Source of the DNA: Gossypium raimondii
Lineage: Eukaryota > Streptophyta > Magnoliopsida > Malvales > Malvaceae
Direction: 5' to 3'
Assembly (NCBI RefSeq): GCF_025698545.1
Contig: NC_068575.1
Coordinates: forward strand, 59,777,980-59,841,979
Length of the DNA stretch: 64,000 nucleotides
The translations under genes were made by a program, and so were the position numbers. Below, piece after piece: positions 50,633 to 61,472 of the stretch; positions within the stretch are counted from its first letter, which is position 1, and every line of letters begins with the position of its first letter. A model generated the notes under the pieces. That model was not told the origin of the DNA, did not search any database, and worked only from the letters and a program-made list of their open reading frames with translations.

Positions 50633-51304
50633 CTAAATCATTAATAAAAACATAAGCTTGTAGAAAATATTCGAAAAACTTTTTGAAATTGAGCTTCTTT
50701 GTTTGCAAATAGCTCCATTTATTTTTGTAAAAATTTCTATTGGTAGAAATTTTCTAGCTTTATTATATAAACAAAGTCTAAAGATTTTATTCATAATAGG
50801 ACAATTAGTTCCTTTATTAATAAAATATTGAAATATATCAAGAAGATTGTTTATCTCCTTAATATCTAAATAACCTATTTCAAGCTTTTCCCAATCTCTA
50901 TACAAAATAAATTTTAGTAATAAATCATGATCTTCATTTTCTTTAGTTGCTTTTTCAATTAAAAACTGTGAAAGCTTAGTGAGAGCTCTTCTAAAATTAG
51001 CTCTTTGTTCAGAAATATTGATTTTCCATATTTCATTAATAAAGTTATATAATTTTAATGGTAAGCTTGGATTATAAAAATCTTTTATTTCTTGAATTTG
51101 TTGTGTTTTCAACAAATTTTCTGCTCCTTTTATCATTTCACCGTAACTGGTTTGATATGCTGAGTTTAGATCTTGGGACCAAGGGAATTGACTTACCGTT
51201 TTTGGTGTAAAAGATAAATGAGTTCCAATTGGTTTTCTTACCATTGGATATGAAATATAATATCCTTGATTAGGATAAAAAGATGTTTCTGCAGGTAACG
51301 TCAC
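50633..51304 (-). pseudogene. Fossil pararetroviral frame downstream of RNase H, function unassigned
   Basis: The longest surviving frame of the fossil (about 223 codons, minus strand). It lies after the RNase H region in the order where some caulimovirid genera place an inclusion-body/transactivator-type gene. I recognise no domain. The stretch with RRALTKLSQFLIEKATKENE recurs in the right arm on the opposite strand. Confidence 0.55.
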
Positions 51305-51399
51305 AAATCCTTAATTAGGATTTATTGTTTTTCCTTTGTTGGGTCTTTTATGGACAGTAGTCCATTCACCAACTTTTTCGAGAGGTTTTTTCCTCTATC

Positions 51400-52060
51400 C
51401 ATAGGGCCTACTAAGATAATCAGCAATAATATTATGAGTTCCTTTTACATATAAAACTTCAAAATTAAAAGTAAAAGTACATAATTCATTGTACCATCTA
51501 ATTCTCCTAGGTACAGTTTCCAAACTTTTGTTAGTAATGAATTGTTTAACTGCTGATTATTAGTTTTTATAATAAATTTTTAGGTGCTAAATATATAAGA
51601 AAGTTTTTATTCCCTTTTTATTGCTAATAATTCTTTTCATATATAACATAATTAATTTAATTTGGTTTTAAATTTTCCTGAACTATATCCACATATTAGT
51701 TCTTCATCATTTATTGTTTTAGCTTTTAAAATACATCCCAATAATTTTGTGAGGCATCTGCTTTTAAAATCAGTTTATCACATTGTTTAAGTAAATAAAC
51801 TATTGGAATATGATTTATTTGATTTTAGGTTTTGTATAATTTCGAGTTTTTTAGACCGGATAAAAGGTTTATCCTTTTTTAATTTTTCATATAATTTACC
51901 TATTTTTTAAAAATAAGTTAGGAAAGAAATTTCTTTCATAATTAATTATTCCCAAAAATTGTTGAAGTCGCTTTTATTTTCAATATTTTCAGAAATTCTT
52001 TTATTTTTACTATAATATGATCTTGTAGTTTAAGACCTCTGCAGATAATTTCAATCCTAA
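51400..52060 (-). pseudogene. Fossil RNase H region of the pararetrovirus
   Basis: The minus strand ends in a recognisable RNase H C-terminus: a tryptophan/tyrosine segment followed by VKGTHNIIADYLSRP, matching the widely conserved IKGxxNxxADxLSR motif of retroelement RNase H domains. The region is heavily decayed. No integrase follows. Confidence 0.7.
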
Positions 52061-52764
52061 AATTCTATTTCTATTTTTTCTAACTCTATTTTCTTAGGGC
52101 TTAATATGATTCCATGATTTATGAATTCTTGAGAAATAATATTTAAATATTTTCCATGTTTTTCTAATGTATCTGAAAATATTAAAATATCATCTATATA
52201 GACTACACAATTTTTTTTATATTTATTAAATATAGAATCCATCCATCTTTGGAAGATTTGTGGTGCATTACGTAATCCAAATGACATTACTCTCCATTGA
52301 TAATGTCCATTTGGTGCAATAGAAGCTGTCAAAGATTTAGATTCTTCAGTTAGCATGATTTGCCAAAATCCCAATTTACAGTCAATTTTACTAAAATATT
52401 TTGCTTGTTTAGCTTGATTAATTAAAACATCCTTTCTTAGAATAAAATATCCATAAAAAATAATATTTTGAATTAATCTTTTATAGCTAATAACCATTCT
52501 AGCTTTTCCTCTTTTATTTCAAAGATGATTTCTAACCATAAAAGTTGGACTAGAATGTGGACTATTAGTTATTTCTATTAATTCTTTTTCTAATAATTCT
52601 TTTATTTGTATTTCAAATTCATCTATATCTTGTTTAGTATAGATCATTGGTTTAACTTTAATAATTTTATTAGGATTTTCCAATTTAATTTCACAATATC
52701 TAGGGCTATTTTTCCATAATTTGAATGGTTCTTCACTCAAATTATTTTCTAATATTTTAAACAA
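52057..52764 (-). pseudogene. Fossil reverse transcriptase of the pararetrovirus
   Basis: The minus-strand sequence includes an N-terminal KPMIYTKQDIDEFEIQIKEL segment with the SPHSSPTFMV block. The RT palm follows, with FSKIDCKLGFWQI, APNGHYQWRVMSFGL and the active-site box YIDDILIFS. Block order and spacing fit Caulimoviridae RT. It is a broken, ancient copy. Confidence 0.88.
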
Positions 52765-52859
52765 CTAATGACTTGTCTCAAGTTGGTTAATCTGTTCTTT
52801 TCTTGGTGGTGTAAAATTTTTATCACACACAAATTTATGATTTTCTACTAATGGTATTT

Positions 52860-53060
52860 TTACGAAAAATTTTCTCTGATAACATAATTAAATTTTTATC
52901 AATAGAAAATAGTAAATGCTAGTATATAAAATTATTTCCTAATAATATATCTCCATGCATTGTAGGAAAACATAATATTTTGAGTATCACAAATCTTACA
53001 TTATTTATGTAGATTGGTACATTTCTAGCTTTATATTGGATTATGATTTCCAATCCTTAA
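52860..53060 (-). pseudogene. Fossil protease-like stretch of the pararetrovirus (weak)
   Basis: Upstream of the RT on the minus strand, a readable piece near 52930-53030 with NVPIYINNVRFVI and GDILLGNNF resembles the second half of retroelement aspartic proteases, where the DxxLGxxF motif is conserved. The DTG active-site region is not visible. Position before RT is as expected. Confidence 0.45.
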
Positions 53061-53201
53061 ACAACCTATAGAACATTGAAAGTATAAATTCACTAAGAGT
53101 TCGATAAAACGAAAGAGTTGAATATTTAAAATTAATAGAATAACTTTATGAAAAACATAAAGATTTATTTACTTTATTTAACTATCATTGTATGTTAAAC
53201 T

Positions 53202-53486
53202 ATGACACTACGTACAGACAGTAGTAGTTCTAGTAATTCTGATAATTTTATAAACCTAGAAGGCCTAAAAGTTCCAAGTTATAAATTTGATGAAGAAAAT
53301 ACTTCAACAGATGAAAACGAAAATATAGAAATACCAGAACCTATGGATACTGATCAAACAGATCCTTATGGAAAAAGAAAAATAGAGTCAGATCTTCAAA
53401 ATGATGATTATCTGAGATCTTTTAATAAAGATTTTGAAAAGTTGAAAATACAACTAGAATTTTTGGTAATAAAACAGAAAATATAG
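53202..53486 (+). pseudogene. Fossil acidic frame at the start of the right arm
   Basis: A plus-strand frame of about 94 codons, serine/aspartate/glutamate rich (SSSSSNSDNF, EENTSTDENENIEIPEP). It has no recognisable domain. Acidic N-terminal regions are usual in caulimovirid coat-protein or virion-associated genes, but the assignment is only a guess. It lies next to the point where orientation switches. Confidence 0.4.
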
Positions 53487-54949
53487 CTACAAATGAAATA
53501 AAAACTGAAAATCTAGGAAAATCATCTACTCAACCAGTTCCACATAGAATAGATGATTTAAATAAAAGAAATGTTTCTCAATGAGGAATATATTTAGATT
53601 TAACTAATATTCCTATAGCAGACTATGAAAAAATCATAGATGACTGCGCACAATCTATGACTATTATTGTAAACAACAACAATATGTGATCAAAAGAAAA
53701 AATTTTAAGCTATTTTGTTGGAACATTTCAGGGAGATGTTCTACAATTTTAGAAGAGCTCTCACTAAGCTGTCACAATTTTTAGTTGAAAAAACAACTAA
53801 AGAAAATGAAGGTCATGATTTATTACTAAAACCATTTTTGTATAGAGATTGGGAAAAGCTTGAAATAGTTTATTTAGATATTAATGAGATAAAAATCTTC
53901 TTGATATATTTCAATATTTTATTAATAAAGGAACAAATTGTCCTATTATGAACAAAATGTTTAGGCTTTGTTTATACAATAAAGCTAGAAAAATTCTACC
54001 AGTGGAAATTTTTACAAAAATAAATGGAGCTATTTGCAAACAAAGAAGCTCAATTTCAAAAAGCTTTTTCGAATATTTTCTATAAGCTTATATTTTTATT
54101 AATGATTTAGATGAAAAATTTCTACTATAAAATTTAGACTTGATCACGAACCATTTGATATAAGCGAGATTGAATGGGGTTTTGTTAAAGAAATAATAAA
54201 GCAAAATTTCTCTTTTAATTTATTAAAAGATTTTCCCGCATTTATTAAATCTATATTATTACGCATGATATATGAAGATGATTTTTACTATTATTTTTAT
54301 CTTGAAATAAGTAGTATTATTAGTATAGTGGAAAAAAATTAATCACCATATCAAATTTAGATTATTCAAAAAATGATTGGAAGTTCCAAATTATCAGCAG
54401 TCAAAGAAGACAAATGACACTTGACAAAAAAGATTAACAAGTGTTACAATAATCTCAGTTATTATCAAATCCAAGTAGGGATAGATTTAATGACAAAAAA
54501 CCCAATATTTACTTCAGCAAAAGAATTATAAACTCTAGATTGATGGAAGAAGAATATTGGCATATGATACTGGAAATATCTAGGATGACAGAGATGAAGA
54601 ATCCGTGCAACTATTAAAAAAGATAGCGACATGGAGATAGATGATTTTTCATCACACATAATAGAGGAAATCAAGAACACGTGGGAGATTTGGAACTCAC
54701 CACTAAGACTGTCACCATAATTACTTCTAGATGACATAGGATAAAGTCAAATAAGGAAGCCACGTGGGAGAATAACATTCAATAAATGAGCATTTAAGTT
54801 TGGAGGTTACTTAAAGGATAATGCATCCATATATAAACAAAAAGATTGCAACATGGAAGAAACCATTAATAATATGACAAGATAAAAAAAGTTACTTAGA
54901 AGTAATCATTAATATCATCCTTATCAGAAACATTGTGTGAGATTAAAAA

Positions 54950-55000
54950 AAAATAAGATAAAAGGTTTAAGAATTCTATTATAAATAGAAGCAAAGCTGA
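54950..55000 (+). promoter_or_regulatory. TATA-like motif at the outer end of the fossil's right arm
   Basis: ttctattataaatagaagca lies near 54973-54992, preceded at 54670-54780 by leader-type sequence shared with the left arm. The position fits the terminal promoter region of a pararetroviral genome. It points outward, towards 55 kb. Activity is unknown. Confidence 0.4.
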
Positions 55001-55060
55001 AAGGTTGATGAATGATGATAGGGTAGACATCTTTTGCACTTGTAATTAAAGTTGAAAAGT

Positions 55061-56263
55061 ACCTGTGGTGTGGGTTGATGATCTGGATTCATATATAGAG
55101 AGAGACGTGAAACTTGGTCTAAAATCTGTCATTGGTGTCGAGGGGGCACCATTTTAGGGATGTGCAAAGCAAATGGAGTTAGTAAATAATAGTCACTCCG
55201 CTTGGCTTGCCTTTGCATCATATATATGTCATTCCATGCCAGATTTCAACATGGGTAATTGTTTATTTTGTGTCTGTCAGTGTCGATTTTAATCAAACTT
55301 ATCTTTTCATTTTCATCATTATTAGTAGCATATTTGGAACCTTTTGAGTAGGTGTTTTACCGCTTAGGGCTAGTAATAGGGTTATGGAATGTTGCTTAGG
55401 ATTACTAATGCTTTATTAATACGTGATTTGACCCTATTTTCAGAATCAACAGTAAAATAATGAACAACTTCGTTAAGTGTAATACAAGAAATCTTCGAAT
55501 AAATTTTAATGTGATATAGAAGTGTTCCACGTTATGAAAATATAAAAACCTTTAGATGAATAATCCTGTATATAGGCGAGCTCTTCTTGGATTCAAGTGG
55601 TAGATTTGGTGAGTACTTTTAATAATTTTACGTAAGTAACGCACTATATTCAACAAATTATTTATAAATTAGTATACGTAGTTTTGACAAGTTGGATCTC
55701 CATTGTATTCATCATTTTTCAACTATGGTAAAGTTAGAAAATTACTTTAAGGAGTTAGGGATAAATCATAATTTTATAAAATTAAAATGTAATTTTATCA
55801 TTACACTAAAATGTGATTTTATAAAATTTTAAGGGATTAAATAATAAATCTACCATTCTTGAGTGCTATTAGAGCTTTCATCTCAGTATTGGATTGATAG
55901 GAGAAATATTTTTGTTCTATTAAAATTTTAAAATAACTTTTTTATTTGATTCCATTAAATGTTTAAGATATTTTTTTATCCATAAAACAATAATAAGATA
56001 TTTTGGGAATCTAAAAAATATTATTTTATAATTTCCTTTTGCGCATATGGCTGCTGACGTGGAAGAATAACGAAAGGAAAACGGCCCACAACCACAATTT
56101 TTTCTTTCTTTCCTCCATTGTTTCGACTCACCAAAGAAACCTAAAACCCCAACCCCCCCAAACTCAGAATTGATAAAAAAAATCCCTAAATTATCGGAAT
56201 TGAAGGTGAAAAACGACCCTTCTTTCGCTTCTGGGTTTGATCCCACTTCAACTGTCTGCTGAA
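55061..56263. other. Intergenic and promoter of the YEATS gene
   Basis: 55745-55850 has a short dispersed AT-rich repeat match (attttataaaattaaaatg, ttttatcattacactaaaat). From about 56040 the sequence becomes the promoter and 5' leader of the YEATS gene, with a CT/C-rich leader around 56095-56160. No other gene recognised. Confidence 0.5.
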
Positions 56264-58074
56264 ATGCCTCAGACGGCTATCGAAGCGCAAGTTGAGGATG
56301 GTGGGTCTGCTTCCAAGCCACAGCGCATCATCAAACTTAGCAAAACCACTGATGATAGCGACAAAAAGGTTCTCTATTTTAACTTCTTCAATTGTTTTTC
56401 GTGGCATTTATCTGCATTTCCTACTAAAACAACGTTCCAATTTTTTTCTTTTGGCTTCTTTAAGTTTTTGGTAAAATTATTCCATTTGCATAGTAGGAAG
56501 TAGTAACTGTCGTTTAATGCTGCATTCTTTTTCTGTGAGGTTTTTAATAAGTCCATGAGAACTGAATTTACTATTCCTAAGTAAGAAAAACCATAATTCT
56601 GCTTTAAACATTCGAAAACAATAACTGGGAAATGTTGTAACTGCCATTTGATTTGCTTATTGCTTAGAAAGATTTTTCCTTTCCTGTTGAGCTCTATCTC
56701 CATTATAATGACATTGTTTGTTTTGTTTTCTGATCATTTTCTAGGGTACAAACAAGAGAGTTAAAGATATTGAGATTTGTGTTCCAATTGTTTATGGAAC
56801 TATTGCTTTTTATCTCGGTCGAAAGGCTAGTGAGTAAGTATGTTTTTCATTAAATAAACATCCCCCCCCCCCCCCCCCGGTTTTAATCTTGTTTAATAAT
56901 ACTAAACAGATTGATCTCCTTCGATTAGGTCGCAATCACATAAGTGGACTGTTTACGTGCGTGGGGCAACAAATGAAGATCTTGGAGCAGTGATAAAGCA
57001 TGTTGTATTTCAACTTCATCCCAGTTTCAATAACCCTACAAGAATTGTTGAAGCACCACCTTTTGAGTTATCAGAATGTGGTTGGGGTGAATTTGAAATT
57101 GGCATTAGCATTTTCTTCCACAGTGATGTTTGTGACAAGCATTTGGATTTGTGAGTTGTTTATTTGGTTGCTCACTTGATTTGATGCCTTGTTTACTAAC
57201 TAGGCTCTGTATTTGTAGGTATCACATGTTGAAGTTGTATCCTGAAGATGAATCTGGCCCACAGTCTACCAAGAAACCTGTCGTTATGGAATCATACAAT
57301 GAGATTGTTTTTCCAGATCCTTCTGAGTGTTTCTTTGCTCGTGTGCAAAATCATCCAGCTGTTGTTGTGCCGCGGATGCCTGCTGGGTTTAGTTTGCCTG
57401 TTCTGGGTAAATTTATTGGTTTTGCCTTCTTTTTGGACATTTGTTCGTCGAAAATTTTCTTTAAGATTGGTTCGTTTGTTTCTGCAGCACCAGTTGAAAA
57501 TACAAATGAGAAGGGAAGGGGCGATACCAAGGATCATCCACTCAGTCAGTGGTTTTTGAATTTCTCAGAGGCAGATGAATTGTTGAAACTTGCCTCAGCT
57601 CGTCAGCAGGTTGGAATGGCTTAATTGCTTTTCATATTAGGAATTAACTTGATTGAGCTGTTGTGACGTTTTCCTTGCTTTTATACTACTAGTTATGAAT
57701 AGGCATGCCGTTTGCTTATACAGACGTCTAGCCAAATGTACAGGTTAAAGCATCTTTCAACATTACTTTTTTTTGTAGATGTCTGTCTTTCCCATGTCAT
57801 GTCAATATGAATTGTTGAGTCACACTCTTGGCCTTGATAGTGTGTCTGCTCCATTAGCTTTCGGCCTGACTTACAGGCTTTTATGTGTAATCATGCATGT
57901 TTTGATATTACTATTTTATTTTTCATGAACTTGTGGGACAAAAGACAATATCTTTTGACAGTTTATACCACGTGATAGGTGCAAGCCCATATTGTTAAGC
58001 TGAGAAGAGAGTTGAGTGTGATTGATGGGATGCCTCAACCTCTAAAACCGGCCTCCAGTTACGAATGTACATGA
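56264..58074 (+). CDS. YAF9: YEATS-domain protein, YAF9/TAF14 (GAS41) type
   Basis: Nuclear subunit shared by the SWR1 chromatin remodeller (H2A.Z deposition) and NuA4 acetyltransferase. Plant YAF9A/TAF14b is linked to flowering-time control. Six exons, 56264-56368, 56745-56833, 56929-57150, 57219-57406, 57488-57609 and 57979-58074, keep phase with GT-AG borders and give 273 aa, the usual family length. The YEATS domain spans about 37-170: [39 protein letters not shown], the acyl-lysine-pocket region [14 protein letters not shown] (115-128), then YHMLKLYP and [12 protein letters not shown]-terminal coiled coil at about 225-260 ([20 protein letters not shown]) is the usual contact for SWR1/NuA4 partners. 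ATG 56264 gives [14 protein letters not shown]. Intron 2 has a run of 17 C at 56862-56878. No damage seen. Confidence 0.96.
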
Positions 58075-59558
58075 TGATCATGGTAGGTTACCATCGGAGT
58101 TCATTTGTTGGGTTTCTATTATGGCTTACAGAGTGAACTGTGATGAAGATGTAGGGCTGTGGATATTAGATGTATCAACCTTATTTCTTAGATTTAGTTG
58201 TAACTCATTTCCTCAAGAGAACTGATTGTAGCTAAATAGTATATGCTAAGTTGTTAACAACAGTAGATGATTGTGTAGCTCATTGTGAACCTATGAAATG
58301 AAAGAAAACATATGCAACTTTCTATTTTATTTGTAAACAGTTTACTTGATGTGATTGATCAGGGATTGAAGAAAGATGATGAAATTGTTTAATTGCTTCA
58401 TTGTAGTTACATATACCTGTATGCATGACTGCTAATTTTGTTTTGCTTCTTTAATTGTTTACAGCATGTATGTAAGTTTTTCCCTCAAGTGGGCACTGTA
58501 AAGATTTTAAGGGAAAATCCAGGTTCTTTTCACCTGATATTGGGCTCTTGAATTTGATTTCTTCTAATTAGTGGTTTGCTTGTTGCTTTAGTTATTTGTT
58601 CTTCCTTTTCTCCCTTCACTTTTATAGACAAAAACAAAAAACAAAACTAACCAAATGAAGCTCATTTGATCACAAATAGGATGCAAGTGCAATTTGAACT
58701 TGGGCCAAAAAAATTGGGAATTTTGTGCTTTAAGGTGATGATCATGATAGTAACATTATCAAATCACCTTGATAATCTTGCAAGTGATACCAAATGCTAC
58801 CTTCTTCGGCAAAGTTGTGATTGATGGTGAGATAAAGCTAGACTAGAACTGTTTGTATGCCAGGTCAGGCTGGGCCCATATCAGTGCTCTTGTTACTGTT
58901 TCTGCTTATTTACTATTGAATAGTACAAAAGATTGGCCATTTTTATATGTTTAACAGCCTATATTAGCGTTTTGGTAAATTTAGTTATTCTTTTATGAAA
59001 TTGGGTTTTAATGCTATGGTCATTATTCATGCCCTGTTCTTATCATGAGAAGAAATTTGTTTTTGTGTTGGGTATGCCTTTGGGGGTAATTTGGGTTTAG
59101 TTAGTTTAACTATATAATAAAAACATATAGTAAATATATTTAAAATTAATAATTGGGTGACTATTACTGAAATTTACCCAATCCAGAAGACTTCTCCAAA
59201 GACTCGCGACGTTTTTTAAAGAAAACATATGGTAAATATATTTAAAATTAATAATTGGGTGACTATTACTGAAATTTACCCAATCCAGAAGACTTCTCCA
59301 AAGACTCATGACTATTATTAAAGAAAAACCGCTCAATTTGAATCAAAATAAGCAGTGAAACCGTTAATGCCCCCCATTTCATCCCTCTATGCTTTTCTTC
59401 TGAATTAGACCTAGATACATAAAATAACATGGTTAAGAAAGAATTATGTGTTTCAGTTTGAAGGGTTTTTTCTTTCGGGGTTTTGGGTTTTCTTTGTTTT
59501 GATTTTCTCCATTTTGTATTTTACTAGTTCGGTGCCTACACGAGTTTATCCCAACAGC
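58075..59558. other. Intergenic with a tandem duplication
   Basis: The 3' UTR of the YEATS gene is followed by about 1.4 kb without a recognisable gene. A 102-bp tandem duplication is called at 59121-59325. Confidence 0.55.
59121..59325. repeat. Tandem duplication, 2 x 102 bp
   Basis: Two nearly identical copies start aaacatatagtaaatatatt and aaacatatggtaaatatatt at about 59121 and 59223 and run through ttgggtgactattactgaaa and gacttctccaaagactc. Only a few differences separate them, so the duplication is recent. The derived open frame at 59106-59336 is not a gene. Confidence 0.9.
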
Positions 59559-60187
59559 ATGGTTAAACAAAGTCATTTTTAAGCAACTTACTTTTGGCAC
59601 TTGTAATACTTGGCATAGCCATTTGCCTGATCATTTTAACATTTGCAGTCACCATGGAATCAATATATGAACCAAAACCACAACAGCAATTGATACTCAA
59701 AATCCATTCAATCACCATGTCAGGCCTTAACGTATCCTGTTTCTTAACCGAGAAAAGATGGAACGTAACCATGTTGTTCGTGAATCGGAACGGCATGTTA
59801 GAGATGTCCATACACAGTTTCGAGAGCTCGTTGTATTACAATCACAATAACCCAATTTCGTGTGCTGCTGTGGAAGCAATGCACCTTGGGCCAAAGAAGC
59901 AAAGGCTAGTGGAAATGCATTTCAACAGGGCTCAATGTGGGGAAGAACAACCATATGTTAATGATTGGGTGTTGGAAAGGATAAGGAAAGATGAAATTAA
60001 AGGGGAAATGAGCTTTGTTGTAGGGGTGAAATTGAGGGTTTTGTATCGAACAGGTATATTGGAATGGAATTATAATTTGAATCCTCATTGTCCTAAGCTT
60101 CATATGCAGCTTGTTCCAAGTACTGGTAATGGTGGAATCATCTTTGAACACCCTAAGAAATGCTTAGTCACACCATTAAATTCTTAG
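59559..60187 (+). CDS. LEA-2/NDR1-HIN1-like protein, start not intact
   Basis: Single-pass membrane protein of the NHL/LEA-2 superfamily, typically at the plasma membrane and induced by stress or pathogens. The clean frame is 59594-60187. It has a membrane span (LALVILGIAICLIILTFAV), a beta-rich LEA-2 region (VNRNGMLEMSIHSFESSLYY, CAAVEAMHLGPKKQRLVEMH, GVKLRVLYRTGILEWNYNL) and Cys near the end (EHPKKCLVTPL). No ATG precedes the span in this frame, which opens after a stop at 59564. ATG 59559 in another frame begins MVKQSHF and reaches a stop within eight codons. A one-base change in the T run at 59576-59580 would explain this. The first ATG in frame is 59654, after the membrane span. Either the gene is frameshifted, an upstream exon is missing from my reading, or the T-run length is an assembly error. 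Confidence 0.65.
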
Positions 60188-61472
60188 TTGATTCTATCAT
60201 TGATTTTTTTTTACATGTATTGGTCGATTATTTTTACTTGGAACAAATTTAGAAAGAACTTTTTTTTCCAATTTAACCACCTAAGAAATTATATTGGTGT
60301 TTATATATTACATTTAAATAATGAATTCCTTATCTAAAGCCTTGTTGATGTAGGAAATGATTAATGAATAGCGTAAACAATTGTTTTGTATTGTTTCTTT
60401 TAATTGTTCTATGCTTAAGGGTAAGCAAAAATCAGTTAAACCAAATAAATAAAGACAACTGAATTAATTTAACTGAAATTAATTAATTAATTTAGTTTGC
60501 TTAATTAATTTAAATTTTATTTGATCAATTATTAATTTTGGATATCTAAATGTTTATTTGATCAATTATCGATTTTGGATATCTAAGTCTAATAAACCAT
60601 TAGGTATTATATAAATCCAACCCTATATCCATAGGGAACCTAATAGTCAAATACTCAACATTCAACTGAAATCAAAATATATATTAACCCAAAAAAACCC
60701 TAATATAACCCAATCGTAAAATAATCCAATCTAACCTAGAGATGTTTATAAGCTGGGCCGGGTTGATGCCCAATTTCAAAAATAGTTTCAAGCCCAAGTT
60801 CATTTTTGGGTCGGCCTGATTCACCTAAAAAATTCATTTTACTATTAAAAAAATAATAAAATATTAAAAATATATTTTAATAATAATTTTAATTTTTTCT
60901 CATTCTTTTAAAATTAACCCTTAATATTATAAAGAAACAAAATTGCAAAAAAAACTAAATTATACAATGTATAAATGTTGGGTGTTAATTAACACAATTC
61001 ATAAATGTTGAGGGTTAAAATTACTCTTATGCCTATTTTAAAAGTTACCAAATTATCGTCATTCCTATTTTTATTCAAACTTTCAAAATCTTTTCAGCAA
61101 CGGAGGACCAAACCGTTGAACAACTCTAGACAAAACACACAAGCCACTGACATACAAACGAGTAAATATGATTTGGAGCTGGGAAAAATATTATTAGTTG
61201 CCTACTCAGATATTACTCGTAAGTGCCAAGATCTTTTTGTAAGAGAATTGCAGTTAATTATAAGGGCATATAGATCTGCCATTTCATTTCATCATTACTA
61301 TAATTTCTACAATCTGCGAGTTCCGATCAGAACCCCAACTGCACTCTGAGTGAAAAAGAGAAAGAAATAATATCTAGGACAGATGGGGCCAGCCGAATTG
61401 CTATGGCAAATTCAGAGCCTACCATATATCCCATAAACCTGGAAATCTATACAAAAGCTAGATGGCACAATT
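60188..61472. other. Intergenic, no gene recognised
   Basis: 60510-60590 has two copies of a roughly 37-bp phrase (tttatttgatcaattat, then gattttggatatctaa). A decayed hAT MITE end (cctagagatgtttataagct, then gggccgggttg) lies at about 60735-60830. An open frame at 61005-61349 is not recognisable. Confidence 0.5.
60735..60830. mobile_element. Fragment of an hAT MITE
   Basis: tagagatgtttataagctgg and gggccgggttgatgccca, followed by agcccaagttcatttttggg and tcggcctgattc, match the left terminus and arm of the hAT MITEs at 26231 and 44410. The right half is missing or unrecognisable, so this is a truncated old copy. Confidence 0.5.

Larger units (their letters stand above)
49690..55060. mobile_element. 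Endogenous pararetrovirus fossil (Caulimoviridae), two inverted arms
   Basis: The left arm (about 49690-53150) carries virus-like coding sequence on the minus strand. The right arm (about 53180-55060) carries it on the plus strand. The outer ~1.3 kb of the arms are inverted copies of each other: 49740-50350 resembles the complement of 54960-54360, and the coding stretch near 50640-51010 recurs at 53740-54110. Reverse transcriptase and RNase H are recognisable. No integrase follows them and no LTRs flank the unit, which argues for a pararetrovirus over a Ty3/gypsy element. It is broken by many disruptions (well over ten) and incomplete, with no full movement-protein or coat-protein region recognised. 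The arms have diverged visibly, so the duplication is not recent. Genus is not resolved. Confidence 0.78.

Noticed and set aside
51400-52764. RT/RNase H read as a Ty3/gypsy retrotransposon
   Set aside because: No LTRs flank it, no integrase follows the RNase H motif, and the RT block wording fits Caulimoviridae better. Called a pararetrovirus fossil instead.
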